DNA of 64,000 bases from Pseudomonas sp. MF4836 (lineage in GTDB: Bacteria > Pseudomonadota > Gammaproteobacteria > Pseudomonadales > Pseudomonadaceae), in assembly GCF_002018875.1 (NCBI RefSeq), contig NZ_MVOL01000007.1:62001-126000 (forward strand), given 5' to 3'. How positions within the stretch are numbered: position 1 is the stretch's first letter; every line of letters begins with the position of its first letter. This document shows positions 26,414-34,482 of the stretch, piece by piece. The position numbers and the translations under genes were made by a program. Under the pieces are notes generated by a model, which saw only the letters and a list, made by a program, of their open reading frames with translations, was not told where the DNA came from and did not search any database.

Positions 26414-28006
26414 TCAGGCGGCTGGGCGCTGCAGGATAAAGTCGGCGCAGCGCTCGCCGATCATGATGCTCGGCGCATTGGTGTTGCCGCTGACGATGCT
26501 CGGCATCACCGAGGCATCGGCGACCCGCAGGCCGTCGATGCCGCGCACCCGCAGATCGGCAGCGACTACCGCCTGCGCGTCGCTGCCCATCTTGCAAGTG
26601 CCTGCCGGGTGGAACACGGTCTTGGCCACGCTGCGCACATAGTCGGCGTAGTCCTGCTCCGGCAAATCGTCGCGATCGGCCAGCAGCAACGGGCCGCTGA
26701 GCAGGCGCGCCAGGGCCGGCGCGCGCATGATCTTCTGCGCCAGCCTGACCCCGGCAATCAGGGTCAGCATGTCATCCGGGTCGCTGAGGTAATTGGCCCG
26801 CAGTGACACCGGGTCGAACGGATCGCGGCTGCGCAACAGCAGCCGGCCCCGGGATTTTGGGCGCAGCGCACAGGGGTTGACCGAGATGCCGTGGCCCGCC
26901 GGCGGCAAGCGATCGACATCCCCGACCAGGGCCGGCACCACGTGGTATTGCACGTCGGGCCGGCCACAGCCACGGGTGTCGACGAAGCCGCCGCTCTCCA
27001 CCACGTTGGACGCCAGCAGGCCCTGGCGCCGGGTCAGGTACTGCCAGCCGTGATTCAGCGCCTTGAGCCCTTTGTCATGGCCCAGCAGGCTGATGGGCTC
27101 ACGGGTCTGGCCGTAGACCGAGGCGCTCAAGTGGTCCTGGAAGTTGCGCCCCACGCCGTCCAGGTCGAGCACCGGCGAGATGCCCATGTCGTGCAAATGC
27201 TGCAACGGACCGATGCCCGACAGCAGGAGGATTTTCGGCGAGGCAATGGCCCCGGCACTGAGGATGACCTCTGCGTTGCAGGCAAAACGCTGCAAGGCTC
27301 CCGCCTGGCTGCGGGCTTCGACGCCCACCACGCGTCGCCCCTCCAGCAGCAAGCGGGTGACGTGCATCCCGGTCAGCACCTTGAGCAGCGGGCTGTGGCG
27401 CACCCCGCGCAAATAGGTCGCGGCGGAACTGGCCCGGCGCCCGTCGGCGGTGGTGGTCTGATAGAACCCCACCCCCTCCTGCCGCGCCCCATTGAAATCC
27501 TGACTCAGCGGCACCCCGGCCTGCTGCGCGGCGCTGACGAACGCCTCGCTCAAGGGGTGGCGATGGCGCGGGTCGCTGACCTTCAAGGGCCCGCCCTGGC
27601 CGTGCAACTCGCCGCCCAGTCGGGCATTGGCCTCGGAGCGGCGAAACACCGGCAACACATCCTGCCAGCCCCAACCCGGGCACCCGGCGTCGCGCCACTG
27701 CTCATAGTCCTCGGCCTGGCCACGGATATAGATCATCGCGTTGACCGAGCTGCCACCGCCCAGGGTTCGCCCCTGGGGAATGTAGACCTGACGTCCGTTG
27801 ACGAAGGGCTCGGCCTCGGTCTTGTACATCCAGGTGCGGCACGTGCCGTGGATCCGGACAAAGGTCCCCGGGATGTGGATGTACGGATGGTTGTCCGCCG
27901 GGCCGGCCTCCAGCAACAGCACGCGCTTGCCGGCCTGCACCAGCCGGGCCGCCAGCGCGCAACCGGCCGAGCCCGCGCCGATGACGATAAAGTCATGGGT
28001 GTCCAT
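26414..28006 (-). CDS. GMC-family FAD-dependent alcohol dehydrogenase/oxidase
   Basis: 530 residues. The FAD-binding start is DFIVIGAGSAGCALAARLV. GMC signature 1 is GRTLGGGSSVNAMIYIRG and the second signature region is SAGAIASPKILLLSGIG. The catalytic His region is TVFHPAGTCKMGSD and the closing NTNAPSIMIGERCADFIL. It is close in size to choline dehydrogenase and to medium-chain or aryl alcohol dehydrogenases. It would oxidise an alcohol to an aldehyde, which the adjacent ALDH could then oxidise; the physiological alcohol is unknown. The gap to ALDH is 30 bp. Confidence 0.92.
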   Translation of the reverse strand: MDTHDFIVIGAGSAGCALAARLVQAGKRVLLLEAGPADNHPYIHIPGTFVRIHGTCRTWMYKTEAEPFVNGRQVYIPQGRTLGGGSSVNAMIYIRGQAEDYEQWRDAGCPGWGWQDVLPVFRRSEANARLGGELHGQGGPLKVSDPRHRHPLSEAFVSAAQQAGVPLSQDFNGARQEGVGFYQTTTADGRRASSAATYLRGVRHSPLLKVLTGMHVTRLLLEGRRVVGVEARSQAGALQRFACNAEVILSAGAIASPKILLLSGIGPLQHLHDMGISPVLDLDGVGRNFQDHLSASVYGQTREPISLLGHDKGLKALNHGWQYLTRRQGLLASNVVESGGFVDTRGCGRPDVQYHVVPALVGDVDRLPPAGHGISVNPCALRPKSRGRLLLRSRDPFDPVSLRANYLSDPDDMLTLIAGVRLAQKIMRAPALARLLSGPLLLADRDDLPEQDYADYVRSVAKTVFHPAGTCKMGSDAQAVVAADLRVRGIDGLRVADASVMPSIVSGNTNAPSIMIGERCADFILQRPAA

Positions 28007-28036
28007 GGCAACACTCCTGATACGTCGCGAACAGCC

Positions 28037-29467
28037 TCAGCCGACCTGGCTGACGAACTTGGTGGTCAGGTAGGCGTCCAGGCCTTCGCTACCGCCCTCG
28101 CTGCCATAACCACTGTCCTTGATCCCGCCGAAGGGGGTTTCCGGCGCGGCGATGCCGAAGTGGTTGATCGAGACCATGCCGCTTTGCAGCTCGTCGGCAA
28201 GCAGGGTGGCGCGGGCGATCGAGCGGGTGAAGGCAAAGGCTGCAAGGCCGAAGGGCAAGGCGTTGGCCTGGTCGATCACCTGTTGCAGGTCATCGAACGG
28301 CACGATCGAGGCAATTGGGCCAAAGGGTTCTTCGTGCATCACCCGGGCGTTGTCCGGCACATCCGTCAACACCGTGGGCGCAAAGTAGAAACCCGGCGCC
28401 TCGGACGGGCGCCCACCTGCGGCCAGGGTTGCGCCCACGGCCAGGGCATCGTCGACATAGGCCTGCATTGCCGCCACCCGACGCGGATTGGCCAGGGGCC
28501 CCATCTGGCTGTCGGCCAGGTGGCCGGCGCCCACCCTCAAGGCCGCGCCAGCCTTGCTGAAGGCGCTGACAAACTGCGGATAGACACTGCGCTGGACAAA
28601 AAAGCGGGTCGGCGAGGCGCAGATCTGCCCGGCATTGCGGAACTTCAAGCCGGCGCCCAAGGCCGCCACGGCCTCGACATCCACGTCGTCGCAGACAATG
28701 AACGGCGCATGCCCGCCCAGCTCCAGGGTGCAACGCTTGAGCTGCTGCCCGGCCAGGGCACCGAGGGCACGCCCCACCGGCACCGAACCGGTGAAAGAGA
28801 TCTTGCGGATCACCGGCGAGTGGATCAGGTACTCGGAAATCTGCGCCGGCACCCCAAACACCAGGTTCAACACCCCGGGCGGCACCCCGGCATCCTGGAA
28901 CGCCCGGCACAGTTCGATACAGGACGAAGGGGTTTCTTCCGGCCCCTTGGCGATGATCGAGCACCCGGCAGCCAGGGCACCGGCAATCTTGCGCACCAGT
29001 TGGCTGACCGGGAAATTCCACGGACTGAAGGCCGCCACCGGGCCGATCGGCTCGCGCAGCACGATCTGCCGGGCACCGCGCTGGCGCGGCGGAATCACCC
29101 GCCCATAGGCCCGGCGCCCTTCTTCGGCGTACCAGTCGATATGGTCGCCGGCACCAAAGGCCTCCATCTGTGCTTCGGCCAGGGGCTTGCCTTGTTCCAG
29201 GGTGATCAGTTCGGCAATGGCCTGGGAGCGCTCGCGCACCAGGTCGGCGGCCCGGCGCAGGATTTTCGAACGCTCATAGGCCGATGTCTTGCGCCAGACC
29301 TCAAAGCCCCTGGCGGCCGCGGCCAGGGCCAGGTCGAGGTCCGCCGGGCTGGCGAAACCCAGGCTGGCGATCTGCTCGCCCGTGGCCGGGTTGAACACGG
29401 CCCCTTGTTGTTCATGGCTGCCGCTGGACCAGTGGCCGTCGATCAGGATGGATTGGATAACACGCAT
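28037..29467 (-). CDS. NAD(P)-dependent aldehyde dehydrogenase (succinate-semialdehyde type)
   Basis: 476 residues. The catalytic glutamate is E249 in TLELGGHAPF and the nucleophile C283 in RNAGQICASPTRFF. The coenzyme-binding loop is FTGSVPVGR and the N-terminal landmark FSPWNFPVSQLVRK. Family knowledge places it with GabD-like semialdehyde dehydrogenases. It is the first gene of the minus-strand unit ALDH-GMC-MFS, and oxidation of the GMC product is the natural role. A good promoter (TTGACA, 18 bp, TAGGAT) is found upstream at 29572-29543. Confidence 0.92.
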   Translation of the reverse strand: MRVIQSILIDGHWSSGSHEQQGAVFNPATGEQIASLGFASPADLDLALAAAARGFEVWRKTSAYERSKILRRAADLVRERSQAIAELITLEQGKPLAEAQMEAFGAGDHIDWYAEEGRRAYGRVIPPRQRGARQIVLREPIGPVAAFSPWNFPVSQLVRKIAGALAAGCSIIAKGPEETPSSCIELCRAFQDAGVPPGVLNLVFGVPAQISEYLIHSPVIRKISFTGSVPVGRALGALAGQQLKRCTLELGGHAPFIVCDDVDVEAVAALGAGLKFRNAGQICASPTRFFVQRSVYPQFVSAFSKAGAALRVGAGHLADSQMGPLANPRRVAAMQAYVDDALAVGATLAAGGRPSEAPGFYFAPTVLTDVPDNARVMHEEPFGPIASIVPFDDLQQVIDQANALPFGLAAFAFTRSIARATLLADELQSGMVSINHFGIAAPETPFGGIKDSGYGSEGGSEGLDAYLTTKFVSQVG

Positions 29468-29503
29468 CGTGGCTCCTCGCGCTGCTGGAAAGGTTTCGCC
29501 TTG

Positions 29504-29521
29504 TATTCTTCTGTGCGAAAC
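29504..29521. promoter_or_regulatory. Candidate regulator box 2 (ALDH side)
   Basis: TATTCTTCTGTGCGAAAC lies between the predicted ALDH -10 and the ALDH start codon, 22 bases downstream of that -10, a repressor-like position. It matches box 3 at 14 of 18 positions and carries a TTC-N5-GAA inverted core. Confidence 0.5.
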
Positions 29522-29542
29522 GTTGTTTTTTTGAATGACACA

Positions 29543-29572
29543 ATCCTAGGGCGCAGCTTTTGCCCCTGTCAA
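29543..29572 (-). promoter_or_regulatory. Sigma70-like promoter of the ALDH-GMC-MFS unit
   Basis: On the minus strand a perfect -35 TTGACA (29572-29567) is followed after 18 bp by TAGGAT (29548-29543), four of six matches to the -10 consensus. It lies about 75 bases upstream of the ALDH start codon. Confidence 0.55.
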
Positions 29573-29609
29573 GTCATTGCATTGGGCTTTAAAAGTTATT
29601 GGCGGGCAG

Positions 29610-29639
29610 TTGACGGGGCTGGTTTTTCGGGAGTAGCTT
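29610..29639 (+). promoter_or_regulatory. Possible sigma70-like promoter of the cupin-aldolase unit
   Basis: TTGACG (29610-29615) is followed after 18 bp by TAGCTT (29634-29639), a weak -10. The direction and distance (92 bases to the cupin ATG) fit the plus-strand unit, and box 3 lies 20 bases downstream. Confidence 0.35.
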
Positions 29640-29658
29640 TTATCGACAGAAGAAACAC

Positions 29659-29676
29659 TATTCTTCAGAAAGAAAC
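29659..29676. promoter_or_regulatory. Candidate regulator box 3 (cupin side)
   Basis: TATTCTTCAGAAAGAAAC, with inverted TTC-N5-GAA core, lies between the suggested cupin promoter and the cupin start, mirroring box 2 on the other side of the divergent control region. Confidence 0.5.
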
Positions 29677-29731
29677 AAAAACAAAATCGGACAGCCCGCC
29701 TGCGCTGCCCCGAAGACTGAGGAGATGCACC

Positions 29732-30136
29732 ATGAACCTGGCCCAGGCCCTGCTGCACAACTGGAATGACCTGCCCCGCGAAACCGTGCGCAAGGGGGTC
29801 GAGCGTGTCGGCTTCCGCGGCGACGACACCCTTTGCGTAATGAATTGGCTGACCCCGGGGATGGACGTGTTCCCCCACAGCCACACCTTCGAGCAACTGG
29901 TGATCATCGTGCAGGGCCGGGTGCGTTTTCACCTGGGTGACGAAGTGGTCGAAGGCGGCCCGGGCAGCATGCTGCGCATCCCGCCCCACGTGGTGCACTA
30001 CGCCGAGCCCCTGGGCGACGAGGTGGTGATGAACCTCGACGTGTTCTCGCCATTGCGCGACGACTACCAGCACCTGGTGGAGTATCAGGCGGCGGAATTC
30101 AGCGCCCCTGAGCCCCGTGAGTCCGGTGCCCTATGA
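29732..30136 (+). CDS. Small cupin-domain protein
   Basis: 134 residues, a single cupin barrel. Motif 1 is GMDVFPHSHTFEQLVIIVQG with two histidines and a glutamate as metal ligands. Motif 2 is GSMLRIPPHVVHYAEPLGD with the third histidine. Start at 29732 follows GGAGATGCACC. Such proteins act as small metal-dependent enzymes (isomerase, dioxygenase) or as ligand sensors. It is the first gene of the plus-strand unit and its stop overlaps the aldolase start (ATGA), so the two proteins are made together. Confidence 0.87.
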   Translation: MNLAQALLHNWNDLPRETVRKGVERVGFRGDDTLCVMNWLTPGMDVFPHSHTFEQLVIIVQGRVRFHLGDEVVEGGPGSMLRIPPHVVHYAEPLGDEVVMNLDVFSPLRDDYQHLVEYQAAEFSAPEPRESGAL

Positions 30137-30903
30137 GCAGCCTGACCTGGCGTCAGCGGTTGCTCGACGGCGAGCCGTTACTGAGCAGTTTCATCAAGAC
30201 CCCGGCCCATGCCGGCATTGAGATTGCCGGGGGCGCCGGCCTCGATGCAGTGGTGCTGGACGCCGAGCATGCGGCCTTCACCGGCAGCAGCCTCGACATC
30301 GCCTTGCTGGCCTGCCGGGCCGCGGCGGTCGCCGGTCTGGTGCGCGTGCCCGACAGCCGTCCGGGGACCCTGCTCCAGGCCCTGGACCTGGGCGCCGCCG
30401 GGCTGGTGTTGCCGCACATCACCCAGGCCGACCAGGCCCGGGAAATCGTCGCCGCCACCCGCTACCGGGACGGCAATCGCGGTTTTTCCAACTCGCCCCG
30501 CGCCGGTGGTTACGGCGCCCTGCCCCTGGCCCGGCACGTGGACTTTCACGACGGTCGCGCCGCGCTGATCTGCCAGATCGAGGACGCCAGCGCCCTGTCG
30601 CAGTTGGAGCAGATTGCCGCTGTCGACGGGGTGGACTGCCTGTTTGTCGGGCGCGCCGACCTGGCGGTGTCCCTGCGCCGTTTCGACCTCGACCACCCGG
30701 AGGTGGAACAGGCGACCCTGCACACCCTGCAGGTGGCGCGGCGTGCCGGCAAGGCCGCCGGGCTGTTCGTCGCCGACCTCAAAGACGTCCCGCGCTACGC
30801 CGCCCACGGCGCGAGCTTTTTCATCCTCGGCTCGGACCAGGCCCTACTGCGCACCGGCTGGACCGCGCAGGCCCAGGCCTTTCGCCCGTTATTCGCACGC
30901 TGA
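30133..30903 (+). CDS. HpcH/HpaI-family class II aldolase
   Basis: 256 residues. The active-site segments are VVLDAEHAAFT (D43, E45, catalytic-type H46), VRVPD with the substrate-binding arginine, ICQIEDASAL with a metal-ligand glutamate, and VGRADLAVSL with the metal-ligand aspartate. The family cleaves 2-oxo-4-hydroxy acids to pyruvate (or a 2-oxoacid) and an aldehyde. The aldehyde could feed the divergent ALDH gene. Overlaps the cupin gene by four bases. The natural substrate is not identified. Confidence 0.9.
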   Translation: MSSLTWRQRLLDGEPLLSSFIKTPAHAGIEIAGGAGLDAVVLDAEHAAFTGSSLDIALLACRAAAVAGLVRVPDSRPGTLLQALDLGAAGLVLPHITQADQAREIVAATRYRDGNRGFSNSPRAGGYGALPLARHVDFHDGRAALICQIEDASALSQLEQIAAVDGVDCLFVGRADLAVSLRRFDLDHPEVEQATLHTLQVARRAGKAAGLFVADLKDVPRYAAHGASFFILGSDQALLRTGWTAQAQAFRPLFAR

Positions 30904-30935
30904 ACACAGCCCCCTTACCCACAGGTGCCCCGATC

Positions 30936-31868
30936 ATGAACGCCACCCTCAAGCCCCTCGACAACCCTGAACGCGAAGCCCGGATCGACAGCCTGGTACG
31001 CGGCGCCATCGACCTGCATTGCCACAGCGGCCCCTCGGTGATGCCCCGCTACTGCGACCATATCGAAGCCATGCAGGAAGCCTCCGCCGCCGGCCTCAAG
31101 GCCGTGCTGCTCAAGGACCACTACTACTCCTGCACGCCCGTCACCAGCCTGCTGAACAAACACTTCAGCGAGCTGAACGTGCAGATGCTGTCCGGCGTGC
31201 CACTGAACAACTCGGTGGGCGGGCTGAATATCCACGCGGTGGAACACGGCCTGAAACTCGGCGCCAAGCTGGTGTGGATGCCGACCTTTTCTTCGGCCAA
31301 CCACATTGCCCACCATCACCAGGACGTGAAGTTCGTCGACAAATTCCCCCAGACCACCCAGCGCATGCTGCAGCCGATCCCGCTCACGGTGCTGGACGAC
31401 GACGGCAAGCTGCGCGAAGAGGTCAAAGGCATCCTCGACCTGATCGCCGCCGAAGACGTGGTGCTGTCTGCCGGGCACCTGAATATCCGGGAAATCTGGC
31501 CGCTGTTCGAGGAGGCACGCAAGCGCGGGGTCAAGCGCCTGTTGGTCAACCACCCGACCTACGTGGTCGACGCGACCCTGGACGACATGCGCCAACTGGC
31601 CAGCGAGGGCGTGTACATGGAGCATTCAATGTGCATGTGGGTGCCCGGGTCGAAGTTCAAATTCTACGACGGTGAGTTTCTGGCCCAGGTGATCGAGGCC
31701 GGCACCGTGGACCTGACCATCCTCGGCTCGGACCTCGGCCAGCAGGGCAACCCGAAAATCGTCGACGGCTTTCGCAGCGTGATCGCCAGCGTCCTCGACC
31801 TGGGCCACAGCGACGACGACGTGCGCAAGATGACCTCCCTCAACGCCGCCCGCCTGATGAACATCTGA
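30936..31868 (+). CDS. DUF6282 amidohydrolase-like protein
   Basis: 310 residues. A metal-binding start is visible as GAIDLHCHSGPSVMPR (H-x-H after a beta strand, as in amidohydrolases and PHP proteins). Further conserved histidines are LLKDHYYSC, HIAHHHQDVKF, LSAGHLN and LVNHPTY, and a late aspartate is LGSDLGQQGNPK. These suit a TIM-barrel metal hydrolase. I recognise the family as DUF6282, which has no defined reaction. In this operon, hydrolysis of a cyclic amide or ester ring is a reasonable guess only. Confidence 0.75.
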   Translation: MNATLKPLDNPEREARIDSLVRGAIDLHCHSGPSVMPRYCDHIEAMQEASAAGLKAVLLKDHYYSCTPVTSLLNKHFSELNVQMLSGVPLNNSVGGLNIHAVEHGLKLGAKLVWMPTFSSANHIAHHHQDVKFVDKFPQTTQRMLQPIPLTVLDDDGKLREEVKGILDLIAAEDVVLSAGHLNIREIWPLFEEARKRGVKRLLVNHPTYVVDATLDDMRQLASEGVYMEHSMCMWVPGSKFKFYDGEFLAQVIEAGTVDLTILGSDLGQQGNPKIVDGFRSVIASVLDLGHSDDDVRKMTSLNAARLMNI

Positions 31869-31890
31869 GCCGGGCTTTCGAGGAGCGAAC

Positions 31891-32940
31891 ATGAGCCGTC
31901 TGACGACGCACATCGGGGCCCTGGCCCTGAAGAACCCGGTGATCTGTGGCGCCGGGGAACACACCATGAATGCGGCGGCGATCAAGCGTGCCCTGGCCAC
32001 CGGGGCCGGGGCGGTGATCGCCAAGTCGACCAACGAATCGACCGCCGCCAAGCAGCAACTGGACAAGACCGACTACACCTTGCTCGATGCCCAGTGGAAT
32101 CGCCTGCCGTGGAATTTCCAGCCGCCTCCCGAGGCCAGCCTGTTCGGCCGCTCGGGCCTGGTCCAGCGAGACTTCGACGGCTGGCTGGATGAACTGGTCG
32201 GGCTCGATCAACAGGCCCGCCAGCAGGACGCCTATGTCATCCCGAGCCTGATCCTCGGCGACCTGGAACGCTGCGCGCAGTTTGCCATGCAGATCGAACA
32301 GGCCGGCCTGCGCGCCCTGGAGCTGAACATCGGTGCACCCCACGGCGAAGAAGCCGCCAAAGGCGCGATTGTGCTGGAGCGCGGCAGCGCGCGGATCGAG
32401 CAGATCGTCGCCAGGATCCGCCAGGCCACGCGCCTGCCGCTGTGGATCAAGCTCACCGGGCAAAGCGAAGACGTGGTCGGCCTGGCCGAGGCTGCGCGCC
32501 GCGGCGGTGCCGACAGCGTGGTGATGATGGGGCGCTTCATGGGCTTCATTCCAGACCTGGACAGCCAGCGTCCCCTGCTCGGCACCTCGGCCGCGATCGG
32601 TGGCAGCTGGGCCCTGCCGCTGACCGCACGCTGGCTGATGCTGACCCGCCGGCGACTGGGCCGCGACTTCCCGCTGATCGCCACCAATGGCGCCCGCAGC
32701 GGCCTGGACGTGGCGCGTTTTCTGCTGGCCGGCGCCTGTGCCACCGAGCTGACCTCGGCGGTGTTCACCGGCGGCTACGACGTGTTGCGCCGGGCCATCG
32801 ACGAACTCGACGCCTACCTGACCCGCCACGGCTGCAGCGCCGGCGAGCTGCTGGGGCGCGCGGCCGATCAGGTGCAAAGCTATCAGCAGCAGGACGACCG
32901 ACCGGACTATTGGCAGGGTTTCGCCCCGAGCACCGACTGA
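31891..32940 (+). CDS. Dihydroorotate dehydrogenase-like flavoprotein
   Basis: 349 residues with a DHOD/PreA-type FMN barrel. The landmarks are LALKNPVICGAG at the N-terminus, LELNIGAPHGEEA for the substrate loop, PLWIKLTGQ with the FMN-contacting lysine, and LIATNGARSGLDVARFLLAGA for the FMN phosphate site. The iron-sulfur extension found in PreA is missing, so the electron partner is unknown. CGAGGAG nine bases upstream is a strong ribosome binding site. Reduction or oxidation of a ring C=C bond next to the DUF6282 hydrolase would fit, which is inference. Confidence 0.82.
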   Translation: MSRLTTHIGALALKNPVICGAGEHTMNAAAIKRALATGAGAVIAKSTNESTAAKQQLDKTDYTLLDAQWNRLPWNFQPPPEASLFGRSGLVQRDFDGWLDELVGLDQQARQQDAYVIPSLILGDLERCAQFAMQIEQAGLRALELNIGAPHGEEAAKGAIVLERGSARIEQIVARIRQATRLPLWIKLTGQSEDVVGLAEAARRGGADSVVMMGRFMGFIPDLDSQRPLLGTSAAIGGSWALPLTARWLMLTRRRLGRDFPLIATNGARSGLDVARFLLAGACATELTSAVFTGGYDVLRRAIDELDAYLTRHGCSAGELLGRAADQVQSYQQQDDRPDYWQGFAPSTD

Positions 32941-32968
32941 ACGCCTTCATCCAATCAGGAGCAACGAC

Positions 32969-33142
32969 ATGCCATCCCACCTGCCCGCCGGCCAGCGCTG
33001 GCACTGGTTGTCACCCGAGGCGGCGCGGCAGTTGCGCGGCACGCTCACCGTGGACCGCTGCGGGCAGCGGGCCGGGCCGCGCTCGCGGTGGCGGCGCATC
33101 GCCCATGAGATCGTCGAGTCCTGGCGACTGATGCTGGTGTGA
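32969..33142 (+). CDS. Small hypothetical protein (57 residues)
   Basis: The ATG at 32969 is preceded by CAGGAGC at a proper distance, and the frame stays open for 57 codons. The product is basic, beginning MPSHLPAGQRWHWL and rich in tryptophan and arginine (RSRWRRIAHEIVESWR). It starts 28 bases after the DHOD-like gene on the same strand, so it belongs to the operon. No signal peptide, metal-binding motif or known family is visible. It could be a small subunit or accessory of the DHOD-like enzyme, or simply a short orphan. Confidence 0.55.
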   Translation: MPSHLPAGQRWHWLSPEAARQLRGTLTVDRCGQRAGPRSRWRRIAHEIVESWRLMLV

Positions 33143-33445
33143 ACCCGCGCCAATCGGCAATTGACAAACCCGGTGCCAGCTTTTAAAAATGTGCGCCTGA
33201 TTAACGAGTGTGTATTCATGTCCCCAGCCTGCAACCCCCATTTCTGTGCCATTGGCTTGACTGCCAAGGCCGGGGTTCGCCTGGCTTGCACCTCTAAATC
33301 GAAGAAACAGTCGCTCATGTGACCGGGGCGCTGTGTCCCGTCAGATGAGCTGACCGGACACGAGCGCTACGCACACCCTGCCCTTGCTTGATTCCCCTCT
33401 ACTCTTCTGGCGGCGACCCAACGGTCAACCATCAGGAGAACACGC
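33143..33445. other. 303-bp gap without a confident gene
   Basis: No hairpin with a T-run is evident. A 34-codon frame (33218-33322, starting MSPACNPHF) has no ribosome binding site and is not called. CAGGAGAA at 33431-33438 is the ribosome binding site of the DapA-like gene. The gap may hold a separate promoter for that gene. Confidence 0.4.
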
Positions 33446-34348
33446 ATGTCATCGTTTCAAGGAATCTGGGTCCCCATCGTCACGCCCTTCAACCAGGGCG
33501 CCATCGATTTTGTCGCGCTGCGCCGCCTGACCCTGCACCTGCTGCGCAGCGGCGTCGCCGGGCTGGTGGTGTGCGGCACCACCGGCGAGGCGGCGGCCTT
33601 GAGCAAGACCGAGCAACTGGCGGTGCTCGACGCGGTGCTGGAACTGGCGCCCGGGCATCAGGTGATGATGGGCCTGGCGGGCAATAACCTGACGGAGCTG
33701 CTGCACCAGCAACAGCAGATCCTGCAACGTCCGATCGCCGGCCTGCTGGTGCCGGCGCCCTACTACATCCGCCCGTCCCAGGCCGCGCTGCACACCTTCT
33801 TCAGCACCGTGGCCGACGCCAGCAGCGTGCCGATCATTCTCTACGACATTCCCTATCGCACCGGAGTGACCCTGCACCAGGACACGCTGCTGGCGATCGT
33901 CAAGCACCCACGGATCGTGGCGATCAAGGACTGTGGCGGCAACCTGCAGACCACCCTGGCGCTGCTGGCCAGCGGCGATGTCGACCTGCTGTGCGGCGAA
34001 GACCCGCAGATCTTCAGCGCACTGTGCCTGGGGGCCACCGGGGCCATCGCCGCGTCGGCGCATATTCACCCGGAGCTGTTCGTGCAGCTGCATCAACAGG
34101 TGGCTGACAGTCGGCTGGCTGAAGCCCGGGAGACGTTTTTCCGCTTGCTGCCGCTGATCCAGAACCTGTTCGTCGAGCCCAACCCGGCGCCGGTCAAAAG
34201 CGCCCTGGCGTTGCAGGGCCTGATCAATGACGAACTGCGAGCGCCCATGCACAACAGCAGCGCCGACACCGTTCTGCAACTGCGCGAGCGGCTCGCGGCG
34301 CTGCAGAACGCCGGGGCAAAACCGGCAGCGGCCAGCCTCGCCCTGTAG
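33446..34348 (+). CDS. DapA-like (DHDPS/NAL family) lyase or synthase
   Basis: 300 residues. The carboxylate-binding loop is CGTTGEAAAL (about 43-52). The catalytic tyrosine is Y133 in PIILYDIPYRTG and the Schiff-base lysine K161 in IVAIKDCGG. These are the marks of the pyruvate-dependent class I aldolase superfamily. Context argues against the housekeeping lysine-pathway DapA: the gene follows a catabolic operon and has no bamC neighbour. Members in catabolic clusters often act on 2-keto sugar acids or hydroxyproline-type intermediates. The role here is unknown. Confidence 0.85.
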   Translation: MSSFQGIWVPIVTPFNQGAIDFVALRRLTLHLLRSGVAGLVVCGTTGEAAALSKTEQLAVLDAVLELAPGHQVMMGLAGNNLTELLHQQQQILQRPIAGLLVPAPYYIRPSQAALHTFFSTVADASSVPIILYDIPYRTGVTLHQDTLLAIVKHPRIVAIKDCGGNLQTTLALLASGDVDLLCGEDPQIFSALCLGATGAIAASAHIHPELFVQLHQQVADSRLAEARETFFRLLPLIQNLFVEPNPAPVKSALALQGLINDELRAPMHNSSADTVLQLRERLAALQNAGAKPAAASLAL

Positions 34349-34482
34349 GGTCGACGGCAGGTGATGAAGGGAGCGGCGAACACGCCGCACCTTCCATCGC
34401 CCGAGCAGCGATAGGCCTTGATTCACGGCGAGAATCGCCAGCATGCTGCCGCTGGTTTTTCCTCGCCGAGATCTCGCCCGCC

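Noticed and set aside
26891..29731. Plus-strand open frame running 2.8 kb into the cupin gene
   Set aside because: It is antisense to the GMC and ALDH genes, whose catalytic motifs are complete. The cupin has its own ribosome binding site at 29721.
33446..34348. Housekeeping dapA of lysine synthesis
   Set aside because: It has the family residues but lies after a catabolic operon with none of the usual dapA neighbours. I left the gene symbol empty.
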